From: Anseranas semipalmata
Taxonomy: Eukaryota > Chordata > Aves > Anseriformes > Anseranatidae
Reading direction: 5' to 3'
NCBI GenBank assembly: GCA_013399115.1
Contig: VXAA01001502.1
Coordinates: 444,229 to 508,228 of the forward strand
DNA length: 64,000 nt
Below are positions 47,312 to 60,354 of the stretch, piece by piece. Every line of letters starts with the position of its first letter. Position 1 is the stretch's first letter. Both the position numbers and the translations under genes were made by a program. The notes under the pieces are model-generated. The model made no database searches. It was not told the origin of the DNA and worked only from the letters and a program-made list of their open reading frames with translations.

Positions 47312-49048
47312 CAGCTGAAGTGGGATTTCCTTTAGTTAGGGCTCTGTTCCTTCTCCAGAAGGACTCCACCATGTTCAATGGATGCAGCAAAGAGACTTGT
47401 TAAAATGTTGCTGTAGTCTGTTGTACGCATTGTGTCACTGCGTGCAAAGGAGTGAATGGAATTGTTCAGTCAGCCTTAGTCTGATATTTCTCAGGTTTGG
47501 AATTTTTGATCTCTGAGAACTCAATACTTTTGTAACACAAGTTTTTTTGCATGTGTATAATTGTACAATACTCCAAATATGCTAATATGCCTTGGTTGTG
47601 AAGAGTGATGGATTCTAAATATATCAAGAGGGAATTACCGGAGAGTATCTCAAGGGGTTGTTTTAGAGACAAACAAGACAAGACAGTTATTTTGAGCAAC
47701 AATCATATAATTCTTTTTCATGGAACAACTCTTTGAGAGATGTCTGATTCACTGATAATTAAAATTATAAATGACTCTTGTTTGGCCTGAGTGATTATGT
47801 TCATGCTCCAGTGACCATGGCCTCTAAGTACTACGGCATATAATTAGACCCTTGTTTGACCTTTCAATATCATGTTGACCATATCTAGGCTATAACAGAT
47901 CCATAGCCTAGATAGTTGTTTAGGGCCAGATGGTGTTTTCATGCAAAATTAACACAAGAGGTTGCTACAAAGCTCCTTGTTCCATGTGCAGCACAAGAAT
48001 AGATTATTGAAGCGGGGTCTGGTATGATATGATGAACTGTAACTGAACTTGCTGAGGGTGGGTGCCTTGTATGTATCATCTGCCTTCCTGTCCAGCATTC
48101 TCCATGTCCTTCTAGGTAATTTAACTTGTAATTTTTTAAGTTTTTTTTCCACTTAGAGGCAAGATGTAGACTTTAAACTGACTGTAGGAATAATTCATGT
48201 GTTTTACCAATAACAATCTTTTATGTGTTTAGCTAATTATAATGTCCTTTTAGAATAGCCTGCCAAGGTACATAATTCACGTGAAGCATTTATGTACTTT
48301 GTACCTCCAAAGTAAGCATTACCTTTCTAAACTGCAAGAAGAATAGGGGATTTTCATTCAAATGTAATTATATAGTGTGGCAGAATTTTGCATATAAAAT
48401 CCAATTACTGATTCATTTTCCTGAAAATTTAGTTTGGGCTGTTTCCACTTCAAGCGTTTTAGATGTTGATGCTTTTTGTAGGAAGAAGGGTCACAGTAAG
48501 GAAAATAACCAAACAGAGGGTAGTAACAAGTCTGTCAGACAGTGCTGAGAATTTCCTCAAGTTAGAAGATGACAGCCAAGATAAGCATTCTCTTGAAATA
48601 GCCTTATGGGCCTGAACTTTCAGAAAGTAGTTAATGTTCAGTATATGAAAACAGCACTTCTTCTCAGTACCCAAGAATACAAATAATCATTTTGGAAATT
48701 ATGGACCATGGTCATTGACCTGTTCCAAAAACAAAGCTATGAAATGGAGAAGTATATATCAGCTCTACATCTTGAGTGCAGCTGTTACTTCATCTTACCT
48801 ACTGATGAGTTCATCAAGAAATAATGAAACAATCCTTAATATTCCATGTAATCTTTAAATATGTGCATAGGAAGGCATGAGAGACATGATTTTTATATAT
48901 TCATTGGTTTGATGCTAACGAGTTGACAAGATATTGGGCTAAACTGCACCCTCATGTAGCTTTAGTATTGCTTTACCGAGAATTAATCCTGCCACTTTTT
49001 TCCAGAGTCAGCTGTGAGACTTTCTGTAGTGCAGTTTCCTTTTAATAC

Positions 49049-49182
49049 TTTCTGGTAGACTTTGGAAATGAGGTCCAGCAGTAACTTTTTCTGGCAGTGC
49101 CTCCAGTTTTCCACATGTTCATTTAAATGATTTACATCATCTCCTATGCAGTCCCCAGCCAAAGTCTGCATTCTGTACCTTG
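49049..49182 (-). CDS. Putative internal coding exon (134 nt)
   Basis: Minus strand. The acceptor GGTCCATTACCTGCAG ends at 49183. After two bases (incoming phase 1) 44 codons are open, with helix-like content such as GDDVNHLNEHVENWRHCQKK and LLLDLISKVYQK. The donor taken here is AGAAA|GTATTA (GT at 49048-49047). A shorter exon with donor GAT|GTAAAT (GT at 49135-49134) is an alternative. Both leave in phase 0. The frame also continues to a TAA near 48983, so a terminal exon is possible. Incoming phase 1 matches the exon at 50345-50183. No family recognised. Confidence 0.35.
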
Positions 49183-49960
49183 CTGCAGGTAATGGACCCA
49201 AGATGTATTTAGAAGGCCAGATGGGGGGTTCTTGAATTTACATACTTCATGTAGGAGGCATATGAAAGCAATATAAAACAATCTGACTGTTGATGTTGAT
49301 AACCTAAAGGAGTATATTACTTTTCAATTATTGATTTTTAAATAGGCCTTGTAGTGAATGTGTCTTTGGTTCTGATGTTTTGGGATCTTAACTGTGGAAG
49401 AAACTGGTGCTTTTTGTTTGGTTATTGTCCTCCTAATCTGTTTAAAATAGAATACTGCATGGTCTATCTTTACAATGGCAAATCAAGGGTTTTCCCTTTT
49501 CCTTTTATTTGTTTCATGTATAAATCAGGAGTAAAGCCACTAACTTAATAGTTACAGTAGCTCTGTGTGATTATAAAATGGTTGGAGATTTGGTCTCTGT
49601 GTTAAGTGTCATTCAGTTTTGTTAGATGTAATTTCCTTCGTAAGTATGAATTATGGAGTCTGATTTGCCAGTAGTGGCATGCCCGTTCATGGCATGGAAT
49701 TGTTTCATGAACCCTTTTCCTCATTCCCCTGAACTTTATATACAACAATTTATATAAAACATGTATTGTAGTAGTTATTCTCTGCCAGAAAAGCACTTGG
49801 AGGCTAAGGTTATGCTAAAAAGGACTGAATAACTGGAATTCTTCATTTATGGAGTGAAGGTAGTGGAAAGTATAAGCTGAATCTGAACTTTTTTTTTTTA
49901 ATTAGTAGGAAAGATTGCTTCCTGTAGTTGCTTAATGGTATCTTTCATTCTTCCTGCTAA

Positions 49961-49975
49961 CAGGAAGTCACGTCA
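49961..49975 (+). promoter_or_regulatory. Composite Ets/CRE-like site
   Basis: CAGGAAGTCACGTCA joins an Ets core (GGAA) with a CRE-like half (CACGTCA). Such composites occur in vertebrate promoters and enhancers. There is no CpG island or other promoter evidence next to it, so its use is unproven. Confidence 0.2.
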
Positions 49976-50182
49976 TCCATTGCTGAAACAGATCTAACAC
50001 TGGTATGTAAACCGCGTTAGCAGCAAGCAAAGGCAGCTGGTAGAGAGCAGCAGAGAGATGACACTTTAACTGCATCTTCTTTGGAGCTTGCCATTTTAGG
50101 AAAGAGATGATAGGGAAAGGATAGATGCGCAGATGGATGGAGAAGGACTTCCTATCACCCCTTTGGAAATCACCGCAGTTAC

Positions 50183-50345
50183 CTGCGTGTGCCGGGAGAG
50201 CCATGGTATGCTGGGAGCTGTTGGAGTTGCACTTCCAGGGAGCAGGGTAGGAGAGAGACCGGGGCTGGAGCTGCTCCAGAAAATGCCAAAGCCTTAGGCT
50301 GTGAGTGCCCAGGAGGTCACTCAGGGTTTGTGGTCTGGTCCTATT
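50183..50345 (-). CDS. Putative internal coding exon (163 nt)
   Basis: Minus strand, with the best splice pair of the model: the acceptor CCATCTTTGTACAG ends at 50346 and the donor CACGCAG|GTAACT has GT at 50182-50181. Fifty-four codons plus one base are open in phase 0, encoding LSDLLGTHSLRLWHFLEQLQ and then a Pro/Ser/Asn-rich part (PRSLSYPAPWKCNSNSSQH). It leaves in phase 1, joining the exon at 49182 in frame. The frame is part of a 134-codon open stretch reaching 49968. I recognise no domain. Moderate G/C content fits coding sequence. Upstream exons of the gene were not securely found. Confidence 0.35.
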
Positions 50346-51952
50346 CTGTACAAAGATGGATTTGATCATCATACTTTTCTGTCGTGTCCCTTTCTGTCAC
50401 CTCTCATGACTCCTGTGGACTTCTCTGATGTCTACTTTGAAAGGGACAACTCCAGTTCATTATTCTGTTATGCAGGGAGGGAATGCAGTTTGACCTGGTA
50501 GCCAGGAAGTTTTGAAGCCCCTCTTTGAGAAACTGAAGATCAGCATTGGAATCCCTAAGAAAAATGAATAAGGCAACTTATATCATTCTCTAAGAGAGCT
50601 TTTAGTTGTTGTTGTTGGTGGTGGTGTTTTTTTAACCAGTGCCGAACCTGCTTTAATTATCATGTGGTTTCTTTTATTCTATTTTATCCAGTTGTACCTG
50701 TACTGTTGCTCAATTTCTTAAAATATGAATATTCTCTTTTTATTATAAAAGTGCATTATAAAAAGGCGCTGTTCAAGTAGAGATTGCACACCTGCTGCAT
50801 TAAGGCCTTGCCTTCTTTGTGGTTACTTGGAGAAGTGCTATACTAAAATAGCCCCTCTTCAAGGCGAGTGTATCAAGAGCATCTCATCTCAATAAATTGT
50901 ATTTTAACTATTGGCTATGAAATCCTGATTTAAATATGAATAGATGTAATGTGTTTGGGTTTGTTGGTTTTTTGTCTTGTTTTTTTTTTGTTGTTGTTTT
51001 GTTTTTTTTTTGTTTGTTTGTTTTTCTCCTGGAATTAAGTTCTTCTATTTGATTTTGTGTCTTTGCTTATGTATTCTCATTTTGCAAGGCATCTGTTTAG
51101 GCTTATGCAATACAAGATAATGCAAACAAACACAGGAGGTTCAGTCAGCGTTATGCTTTTGTTTTATTCTGTACTGAGTACAGAGTACAAATGATAGGTT
51201 GCAGTAAGTATTCAGTTTTCTGATGAGGCTTAAAAGAACTTAGGCTCTCCAGTGTATCAGCATAGAACTCCTGTTTCACCATGATAAGAAAGTGTTTGCC
51301 TTTAGGGAAAAGGAAAATGATTGAACGCGTGTGTTTTACATTACTTGAACCATGATCATTTTACTGAAACAGGCCAAGACATTAACAAGGGTTTGGCCAT
51401 GGGGGAATTAAGAGTCAGACATGTATCTTATATCCTAGTCTGATGTTGCTTTTTTCTTTCTTTAAAAAAAAAAAAAAGTGCTGGAATTAAATGCAGTTGG
51501 TTCTGTGCAAGCATACATAGATAAGAGCATGTGTGTGTCCATCCACATCCACGGGTGGCCTATATACAACATCTGTATGTAAAGCACAGCATTATCACTG
51601 AATGTTAATAGCAACCATCAAGTAGCAAAATGTGTTCTGAGAAGAAAATTTTAGCATTTACGTAATAGAAATAACAAAGAACGAGATGTGGTTATACCAA
51701 GTTCAGTGTCGATATTCATATAGATTCGAATCTAAATGAAAGGTTTGTAAAACTAATGTGTAAAGCTGTGTTATGTATTGTATACTTATGGTATTATAAT
51801 CCTTTGGTAATTATTCTAGCATCCATGTAGCCTTCTTGCCATTGTCAGACCACTGATCCACTCTCCTTCAGGAGTTGTCTGGCCACAGTTGTCTGCCCTT
51901 TAAAATCTTGTTTTGTACCTTTGAGGTCTCTCCTGAGCTGTATCCAGAAGTA

Positions 51953-52188
51953 TTATTGCTTGCAAGTTGTTGAGGATTCCACATTCATTGTTGCCTGGAA
52001 GGCTGGGAAGCCGCCTGGCTGGCGGTTCAGGTGATAATCTGGATGTTGTAGCAAGATCCTATATGCTGTGTCAGTACTGATGTTTGTCCGCTTCCTTTCA
52101 AAGAGTAGCTGCACTGATGTCGTTTTGAATGGCATGATGGGGCAGGCACTGGGACATTTGCTGATATTTTTAAGAAGTGATGTTCTAA
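51953..52188 (-). other. Possible coding exon, minus strand, ends in TAA
   Basis: An acceptor-like GATTCTTGTGTTTTAG (ending about 52189) precedes an open frame of about 76 codons to a TAA at 51955-51953. Its content (KRTNISTDTAYRILLQHPDY, LNRQPGGFPAFQATMN) looks protein-like. If it belongs to the minus-strand gene as an internal exon, it needs a donor in phase 0; AAT|GTGGAA and TCA|GTGCAG are both weak. As a terminal exon it lacks a nearby AATAAA. Kept as a possibility only. Confidence 0.2.
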
Positions 52189-52764
52189 AACACAAGAATC
52201 CTTTGCAGCAGTGCTTCATAACCAAGTTGCTTCCATAGACTAACACACACCAATGAACAGGGCACGGAGAAGAAAATCCTGGAATCTGCCTACTAAAAAT
52301 GGGATGGCACAGTTCACGATGCCTTTTCGTTCGGTGTTGTACTTACTTTCAAAGAATGATATCATAAAAATAGGATGAATTGCATCCAATTAAGATTTAT
52401 CTCCTGAAGCTGGTAGGGTAGCAGTGGTTTATTCCAAGTTTAAAACTCTGGAAATTGTTATCTAGTTGTTCAGAAATTGTACTGCAAACTCTTGGAGGTA
52501 CCAGGTTGCTGGTCCTCCGGGAAGTGCCGCGGAGACCACCGATGCCTGTGCCAGCTCGAAGTTTCTGGGCAGCTCTAGGCTTAAGCCCTTAGCCAAGCCC
52601 TGGTATTTCATGTGTCCTCGTGAAATATATGGGGACCGTGCGCTTTAAAAACTGAAATGGTTGCAGTCTGCATGTCTGTATTCACGAATTGCATGGACGA
52701 GATCCTTTGCCTGTTTAGGTCAGTCTGTGCTGGTACAGTGTATGTGTTTATTTTTATCTTTCTC

Positions 52765-52792
52765 ATATATATATGTATATATATATATATAT
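52765..52792. repeat. (AT)n microsatellite
   Basis: An AT dinucleotide array with one G interruption (ATATGTATAT), which can extrude as a cruciform. Confidence 0.93.
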
Positions 52793-53099
52793 TTTTACTT
52801 CTAACGATAGACCTTATGAAAACACAGCTCTAAAGACATTTCCTTATATATGCCCAGAGATTGGTGCTGAGCTGCAAGATAAACTGTTCAGACTCCAGCC
52901 CGGCTTGTGGTGGCAGCTTTCGGTGGTGTCCAGGGCCTGTTGTTTTCTCGGCACTGCCGGCGCTTCCTGGTGGGATGCAGGAACTTTAGGCCTCGTGGAA
53001 CGTGCAGCATTAACCTGTGAAATCAAGATTTTCCCTGCAACGTAAGCTGTCGCCCAGGAAAGCAGTGTACAATGCGTTTGTGAAATGTATGAAAAGAAG

Positions 53100-53310
53100 T
53101 CCAGGAATTCAGTTAATTAACCACATCAGTTTCTTAACGTGATCAATTTTAATTAAACTGAATTTTAATAGAGATCTGTGTAGTCTGTAGAGAGCAATTG
53201 CTAATTCTACAAAGCATGTGCTGCTTTTCACTTCAGATTTGCTCCCATCTAATTAATATGGATAGGGCATTAAGCCTTTTTGGACTCTGGTGGTTTTCAT
53301 TTCATGACTA
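53100..53310. other. Candidate conserved non-coding element
   Basis: Rich in paired homeodomain cores: CAGTTAATTAACCACATC (palindromic TTAATTAA near 53112), ATTTTAATTAAACTGAATTT (near 53146) and ATCTAATTAATATGG (near 53248). The spacing of non-repetitive sequence between the cores argues against a simple repeat. It looks like a developmental enhancer, but alignment is needed. Confidence 0.28.
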
Positions 53311-56300
53311 TTAATGATTTTAATGAACTGGACTAATTCAGTAGTTTTCATCCTAGTGTTTCAGAGCTTTGTTCATCACAAATTTCAGGTTTATAATTGG
53401 TTTCCAGGTCTTAACAGTGGTCATTGATCAGCTTCAGCAGTTTCTTTTACAACCCAGTAGGAACATAAGAAAAGTTTTTAACCCTTTGCTAGCACAAGGG
53501 CACATCAGAACTGCCTCAGTATCCAGAGAAGGAAGATGGGATCTAGGAGTTGGTTGAACGCGTCAAACTGCGTCTGAATGCAAGCTGTGTAGAAATGTTG
53601 CCATTTAAGAGGCAGGACAAATGAAACAGCAAAGATGCGAGGTGAAACTCTGTCAATCTTAAACTGTACCTTAGCTATACTTTACAGAACAGAGCACTGG
53701 ATTCTGTGCCGTTCCTCATGGTAGTTTTTTTGTACCAATACAGAACTATTTCAAAGCATCGCTACTCTGTGTTTTACTTATCTGCTATATACGTGTCAAA
53801 TGGTTGTGAAAAGGTGGAGACTGCTCGTTTGTGAAGTGCCCGGTGTGTTCAAAACTGTGCATTAATAGATCAACAGACCTTTTTAGCTCCTTCTGTACCT
53901 TATGTATTTAGACTAGAAACCCTTTGTAGGTTCATCTCTGACTGCCCAGACTAGCACAAAGCGTCCTTCTCTCAGTAGAGGCCTTTAGTGTGCTATGTGT
54001 TATAACTAATAATAAAAACTTTCTTTTAGTAGGATTTAACTCCACTACTGAGATAAATAAAAATACATATATATTATTTTGGCATTTAAATATGTTAAAT
54101 ATTTTCAATGGGCTTTGAGCAAGAAAGCTTATACCTGTAAGGCAAGTTTTATTGTTATGACTTCTTGTACTGCCTTAGCAGTTGTTCAGAACCTTAGGAA
54201 CACCAATTCAGAGCAAGCAAATAGTATCAGGTTTCACTTTTAAATTAATTGGTCATCTTGGACCTAGGAAATAAACAACAATAAGTTGCAGATTTGTTTT
54301 AGATGTAAACATTTTCATTTACAAGCCACATAGAATGCTTTGTAGCTGCTACAGACAACGTGCTGAAGCATGGAAGAAGGAGCTACACGTGTCCTAGTGT
54401 CATGATGTTGCTGTTCTGTTTGTTGGAAATATTGATCACCGATCGACACTGAGTGGTAGAAGGTGGTGCCACACGCTGCACTCAGCAGCTGCCCGGCTGT
54501 TTGAGGCTGTCTTGAGGAAGAAGCTATGCTCTCCAAGTCTGTTGCTGAGGTGGGCACCAACCTTTTTTCCCCTCTTTGTCATGGACCATGCGAGTTTGGA
54601 GCCAGCGATGATGAAGCATTTCACACCAGCAATCTCATAAATGTTTATATACGTTTCTAGGCTCCAATTACTTGGTTTCTTAGTGCTAATGTCAGCTTGG
54701 AATTATGTTTGCAGTCTTTTAAAAAAAAAAAAAAAAGTGCACATTTTATCTACAGGCAATTCAGATATCCTAGATATGAACCTTCAGCAAAGCACCAGGA
54801 GGTTATGAATTAAGGCTGAAAAATGTTTTATTTATTTAATTTGAGTTTTCGTTTGAATTTTACCAGAAGAAGCAATAGTAGCTTTGATGTAGCATGGGAG
54901 AAACAGTGTTGAATGGAAGTGTGTTTGTGCCACTTCCCCAGTATCAGCTGGTCCTGCTTACCCATCATCTACCATTGCCCATTGGATGATTGTGTTCAAG
55001 TTCTGAATGGATAAGAAAAAGGTGCAAGGGTCAAAGTCTTGTGTATATTCACAAGACTAAGTCACAATCATAGCTATCCCTTCTGGTTCTGTCACCTCTG
55101 AAGGTATTAGCATAGGGTTCCCATTCCTTCAGAAAGAAACCTGGCTCTTTGACAGAAGGATCTCTTTCCTAATGCTCCCAGCTGTAACCTGGTTGGTTGT
55201 ACCTGAGCTGGGAAGCCCCACATCCAACTGCACTGTGGTTTGGAAATATTTCTGTTGCGGCACGGTTGCGTGTGCGACTGTCAGCTGCAGTAAAAATCCA
55301 TCGTGCTTTCCAACTGCCTGTTAATCCCCCTTCAGTCCTTGTCAGGGTTTGTTTTTTAGTTAGTTCTGCCCTCAGACTGTGTCACTTCTTAGGAATGTCT
55401 TATGACAAGGATAAAATACATGGATATGTAAGACCAAAATTATTGGATTGTTAAACAATAATGGTGAAAAAACATGCTAATGACTTTCATTATTCTCTGA
55501 AACAAAGGTGTCTTTTGTTTTTGAGCTTGCTTTTTTCCATTCACCTGGCAATTTTAACAATTTTAACATTTCTAAAACAGTGCTGTCTGAGTCAGAGCTA
55601 AGAAAAATGCTGAACTAGTAGGAGCCGGTGAATAGGGTAGTGAAAGATAGTGAATGCCTGGCTCAATATTTTCTGTGGTAAAGTGAATAGAGGCTCTCAT
55701 TTTGTTTACTTGCTGTTTGTGAGGTTTGAGTTTATCTGTAGTCCAGCAAGCTTCTGTTATACAGTGCTGTGATGATTTCATGGGTTGAAGGTAGGGGGTA
55801 GATATGACCATATGCTTATTAAATTTCAAGAAAAAGGAGTTATCCCTGTGTTTCTACCTTGTCTTGAATAGTTTTTTGAGACTACTGGATAAATGCATAA
55901 AGAAATAACTTCTGGACAGTAAAATTAACAAAGCAGAATCCTTCTGACTCCCCATCCCTTCCCCTGCTTTGCTCTGTCTTCCCTCCAGACCAGTGCTGTG
56001 GGAGGTGAGCAGTATTCCAACTTTAGGATGACTTGCAGCAAGATTTGCACGACATTATCTGTGTATGTGCCCGAGGCAGGATTTATTCATTTCATGTAAT
56101 TTACAACTTGCTGCAGTGATTCTGTAAAGTCAGAAAACATTCTATACGGAAGGATTAAGAGCTGGCTTTACAGCTGTAAGAAATATAGATATGTAACCAT
56201 GTTTTATAATCTCTTAATTCTCTTTAAGTGTAAATGAATGTAAATATTAACATGGTGGTATAGGAATCGAGTGACAGAGATACCACAGTTGTAGGAATTA

Positions 56301-58965
56301 TATAGGTAAATACTTGTTCTTATAGTGGGATGTAAAGGAACTGACTGGTAGATGTTTAAGGGAGAGTGTATGTAAGGAAAGGTACAGTATTACTGGAAGC
56401 AACTTGCCTACCTGATTTTAACCGTTACAAGCGGTTCACTGTTTTCACGTCAGTTGACCATAAAGGTGTTAAAAAAGCAGATGTGAATTTATTCAGTTAG
56501 GTTACAAGTGAGGGGTTTTTTAGTTTGCACTTCTTCCCTTTGATATGATGCAACAGATAAGACAAAACAAAATGGGAATAAATAATAGGGAAATAAAGAC
56601 AAAATAACATTAAAATACAGCAAGCTGCAGTCTATGGACGTGATTTTGTAAGCAAGAGTCAGAGGGGAGAAACGTTAAAAAGCACCAGAAAGGGACAGAA
56701 CTGTGTTATATTCTATGTTTAATAAAGACCTGAACATAGAGTTGCTGCAACACAAAAAGCAGCTGTGATTTAGAAAATGGTCACGTTTGGAATGTCTAGA
56801 TCCCAGTTTTCCTATTTCTTTCATCATTGCAGTCAGTATAGTAACAAAATATAGCTCTCATGATGTCATAAACTTTACTGAAGAAAGCTGTGTGTTTCTT
56901 GAATTATTTATTTTACATAAAACATTTATAAAGTGCTACCAGACAACATGTAAGAGCGGTATAATAAAATCAATAAGCATTAAAATCAGAATAAATTTGG
57001 GCACCACATCCACCCTGTGGGATTATTCTTCAACTGTGCCCTGTATGTGGCTACAGAACACCTTTTCTGCCATCCTTGATCCTGCAGCATCTCTGGGGAG
57101 GCTGTAGGTACTGGAGTAACACAGCTGGGCTATCCTCAGCCAGCTCCTACTATTGCCAAGGGTCTGTCTCCCACAGGGGAGTTGCGTGTCATGGTTTGTG
57201 TTGGCCATACCCTTTCCCCCCTCCTCACCTCCGATGCCTTTCTGATGTTGCTGAGCACCAGTATTTTTGCAGAGGCTCAAAGCGTAGCACAGAGCTGGCT
57301 GAACGAGCCCGTGAAGGACTGTCTCTGCGGTCAGGGATCTCCCAGCTACCCCAGAGCAGAGCTTTAGGTCCTATAAACTCCCTTGGAACAGCAGAATAAG
57401 GACCAAGGAAATGACTTTCTGTTGCACTGAACAGTGATCGTTAATCTCAGATTTGGAAAGATGATAAAATCCTCAGCGTAAGAAATAAAATGCAGCTAAG
57501 GAGTCCGAGCAATGTGGAAAGCAGGTAGAGGTAGCTTTTGTTCTTATTGAATGAATGTATTTGTAATTATCTGAATTAATAATGTCACTCAAATACTGGA
57601 TTTCTATGAAATGATGCATTATATGGAGCATATATAAGCATAGCATAACTGACATCAGTTTGCTTAAAAGCTGTGTGTGCATATGTACAATACGGGGGCA
57701 CTGGACTTTGCAAATACAGTTTGGCAAGTGAAATTAGATGACTTTGTCACACAAAAAAGCTTTTTGCAGCATATGTGCTGGTGTCATACATTCCATCACA
57801 AAACTTATTTTTGGAATTGCTGAGCGATAGTTTTGCTATGAGATGGTGCTGATGCAGCCAGATGCCTTGTTGAGATCGCTGCTTGATCCCTTTGGGTGGT
57901 TCTCAGCTGCATCTCTTCAGCTCACGCGCAGGTGAGGTTCGTACCCTGGTGAGTCAGGTCATCATGCTATGGCTCTCGCTCTTGCTGTGCGCAGTATTTC
58001 TCATCTGCTCTATCATCTGTTTGCTTCAGAGCAACTGCTCTGGGTTTCCTGAATTAGTACCGCGTGGTTCCCCTGGGGCAGTATTGGTATTGCCTGCTGA
58101 TAAGCCGTCAATATGTTTCCCAATAATAACCTGTCAGATGCTATGTGCTCCGGTGTGATTTCTGAGCATGTAATTTGTTGGTGGGGTATAATAGCTAATT
58201 TCTAGCCAGTGTCTGCCAACAGATGGTCCTCATGCTCCTACCTGTTACCTCTTCCTCTTGATAAGCCTGGTGGCTCCAGAACGCAGTCACAATTCGGTAT
58301 CTGCAATAATTGATTTTATTATTATTATTTTAGGTTTTTAGGTCAGCTGCTGAAGAAAAAAAGCTGGTAGAAAACTTACTTTTGATCTGAAGCAAATCTT
58401 GACTATGTATTTTCTCATATAAATGAAAGAGGGGAGAACTGAGCAAAGCGTCTCATTCAAACTTAAATAAGCACAAAAAAGACTGCTGATACACTACTTT
58501 TCCCACAAGAAGTTGAACCTTCATCTTATAAAATTAACTCTAAGGCCAGGCAATACAGTCACTTTCTTATGTTTTTTTTTTTTCAGTAAATATTTACATA
58601 TTTTGTACTAACTGAAGGATTATCAACAGCAGAGGCTGAGATCACATACACAGACACTGTGTATGGTTTTGGCTTGTGGAATGAGAAATGAAGGTTCAGA
58701 TTTTCCTAAGCAGAGAAATATATTGCATCTGGCTTTGTGTTGCTGTTACTGAATGCTGCTGACAGCTCCACTGACAATTCAGAAAATTGATCTTCAGAAA
58801 TGTTTTTTCACTCTCCAAGCATGTTTTGGTGGGTTTCACACATGTCCTGTTTGTTTTGGCACATGTAGTCTTGGGATGGCCCAAATCTTCCAGTAAATAA
58901 CTTTGAATAATATTTTCAATTTTTAATGTGTTTATTTGCTTGTTTTTCCTTTTTTTTTTTTTTTA

Positions 58966-59095
58966 AAGGATACTGACTGCATGACAGTCCTCTTCACCAG
59001 TAGGCAAAAATACGTGGTTAAAGTGATGTTTTGCCAAATTTTGTACTTTGTGACTGTGTCGAAGATTCAACTAATAAATGTTTTTAATGGTACAG
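58966..59095 (+). other. Exon-like block after long pyrimidine tract
   Basis: A T/C-rich tract (about 58940-58962) ends in TTTAAAG at 58965, a usable acceptor. The following sequence is open in one frame for about 63 codons, ending near 59157 (for example SRQKYVVKVMFCQILYFVTV). An AATAAA occurs at about 59074. A terminal exon of a plus-strand transcript is conceivable, but nothing upstream links to it. Confidence 0.15.
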
Positions 59096-60354
59096 GAGCT
59101 ATTTATTTTAAGGATTGCAACAGTCAGACTGTGAATGTGCTTTGTGCATTACCTTAAGAAGCCTAATCTGCTAATTTTTCCATGGTGTGTTTTGCTACAC
59201 TGATCAAAGTGTACTGGTCTCATGACTGGACTGCTAAAGCATCTAAAGAGCCTCTAAGGCTTCACAGAAAAGTCACTATAGGGTGTGTGTGTGTTGCAAG
59301 TTTTTGTATGCAGGCTCACCAAACTATGAGAGTTTTTCGTTTTTGCAGCCCAACTTCTCTATCTATGGCAAATAGGATGGGTAATCTGCCTGCTGTAACT
59401 GGCGTGTTAAAGTAGCCGTGTGTCACGGATCTCTCAGCAGTAGGCAGCACCCTGACAGCAAGACTTAGGGGCTCAATTTGGACAAAGTTCTGAGACTTCA
59501 TTAGGGATCTTGTGTTTTCTGATGGCTAGAGATGTTCAAGATCTGCTCTGATGTAGAAAGTTCAGTGCCTTCAGGCCTGCACTGCAGTCGCAAAAATAAT
59601 AGACCTCCTTCGACTGAAGTGGTTTGTGGCAAAATGCCTCTTCTTTTTAAAAATCTCACGCCATCCAAGTGGCAGATGTGATCCGACAACGACGGAGGCT
59701 GGGTCAGGTTCAGTGAGTGTTGTATGTCCCGTTGGAATACTCAGCTTACGAGTAGCAGCTTTTGAAAGTTTCTTGTCAGCTTTTCCTGGCAGGCCTTTCC
59801 AGTACACACAGCGTGCTCTGCCCATGGGGGACGATGCCTGTTTTCCCCTTCTTGGGAGGGAGTGGGTGCTACTGGTACGTGCCAAGTACTGGGGGCTGGG
59901 TGGGACCCAAAATTGGTACATGAGTTTTCGTGTGGGGGGGTGTTTTTTGTTTTTTGTTTTTGTTTTTAAGTAGCCCTTTGTTTAAGGGTTTCTAGCTTGT
60001 ATTCTTGTTGCTCAAACATTTCTAAATTGTCTTCTAAGGGTGCAAAGTGGAGTTAATAGCTGACTGGCTATTTCTTATTTTAGAATATTCATTCTAAATA
60101 ACGTTGTGTTATTTTTAGAAAGTTGTTCATTGTCAGGTTTTCTAGTTCTGTTATAGACTGACTGGTAGATTTCAAGGCAAATACTTTGAAATCTATTGAA
60201 ATAATAACTAGAGTAATGGCAATTAAGTTCTAGAATCTCCAAAATTTATCATCTGGAGTTCTTATTTTTTTTATTTTTTCTTTTAATGTGAGCCTCTGAA
60301 ATGAATAAATATTATGGAAGTATTTCCCAGTTAGAAGAATCATCTGGCTAAATG

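Larger units (their letters stand above)
38745..50182. other. Intron-like stretch between candidate exons
   Basis: Mostly A/T-rich non-coding DNA. It holds the palindromic element at 40985-41067, a conserved-looking stretch at 41510-41960, A/T microsatellite-like DNA (44581-44612), the G-tract with Ns (45150-45171), a second palindromic fossil (45693-45797), a 26-N gap and a 36-T run. Between about 45230 and 46100 the base composition is richer in G and C without a recognisable gene. Three smaller candidate minus-strand exons are listed separately. Confidence 0.45.

Noticed and set aside
47274..47500. 36-T run as the tail of a minus-strand retrocopy
   Set aside because: No AATAAA inside the tail on the minus strand, no target-site duplication and no recognisable parent gene.
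54781..54822. Third palindromic MITE (CCTTCAGCAAAGCACC)
   Set aside because: Only the left end resembles the family; the right side lacks an inverted partner beyond TTCAGC.
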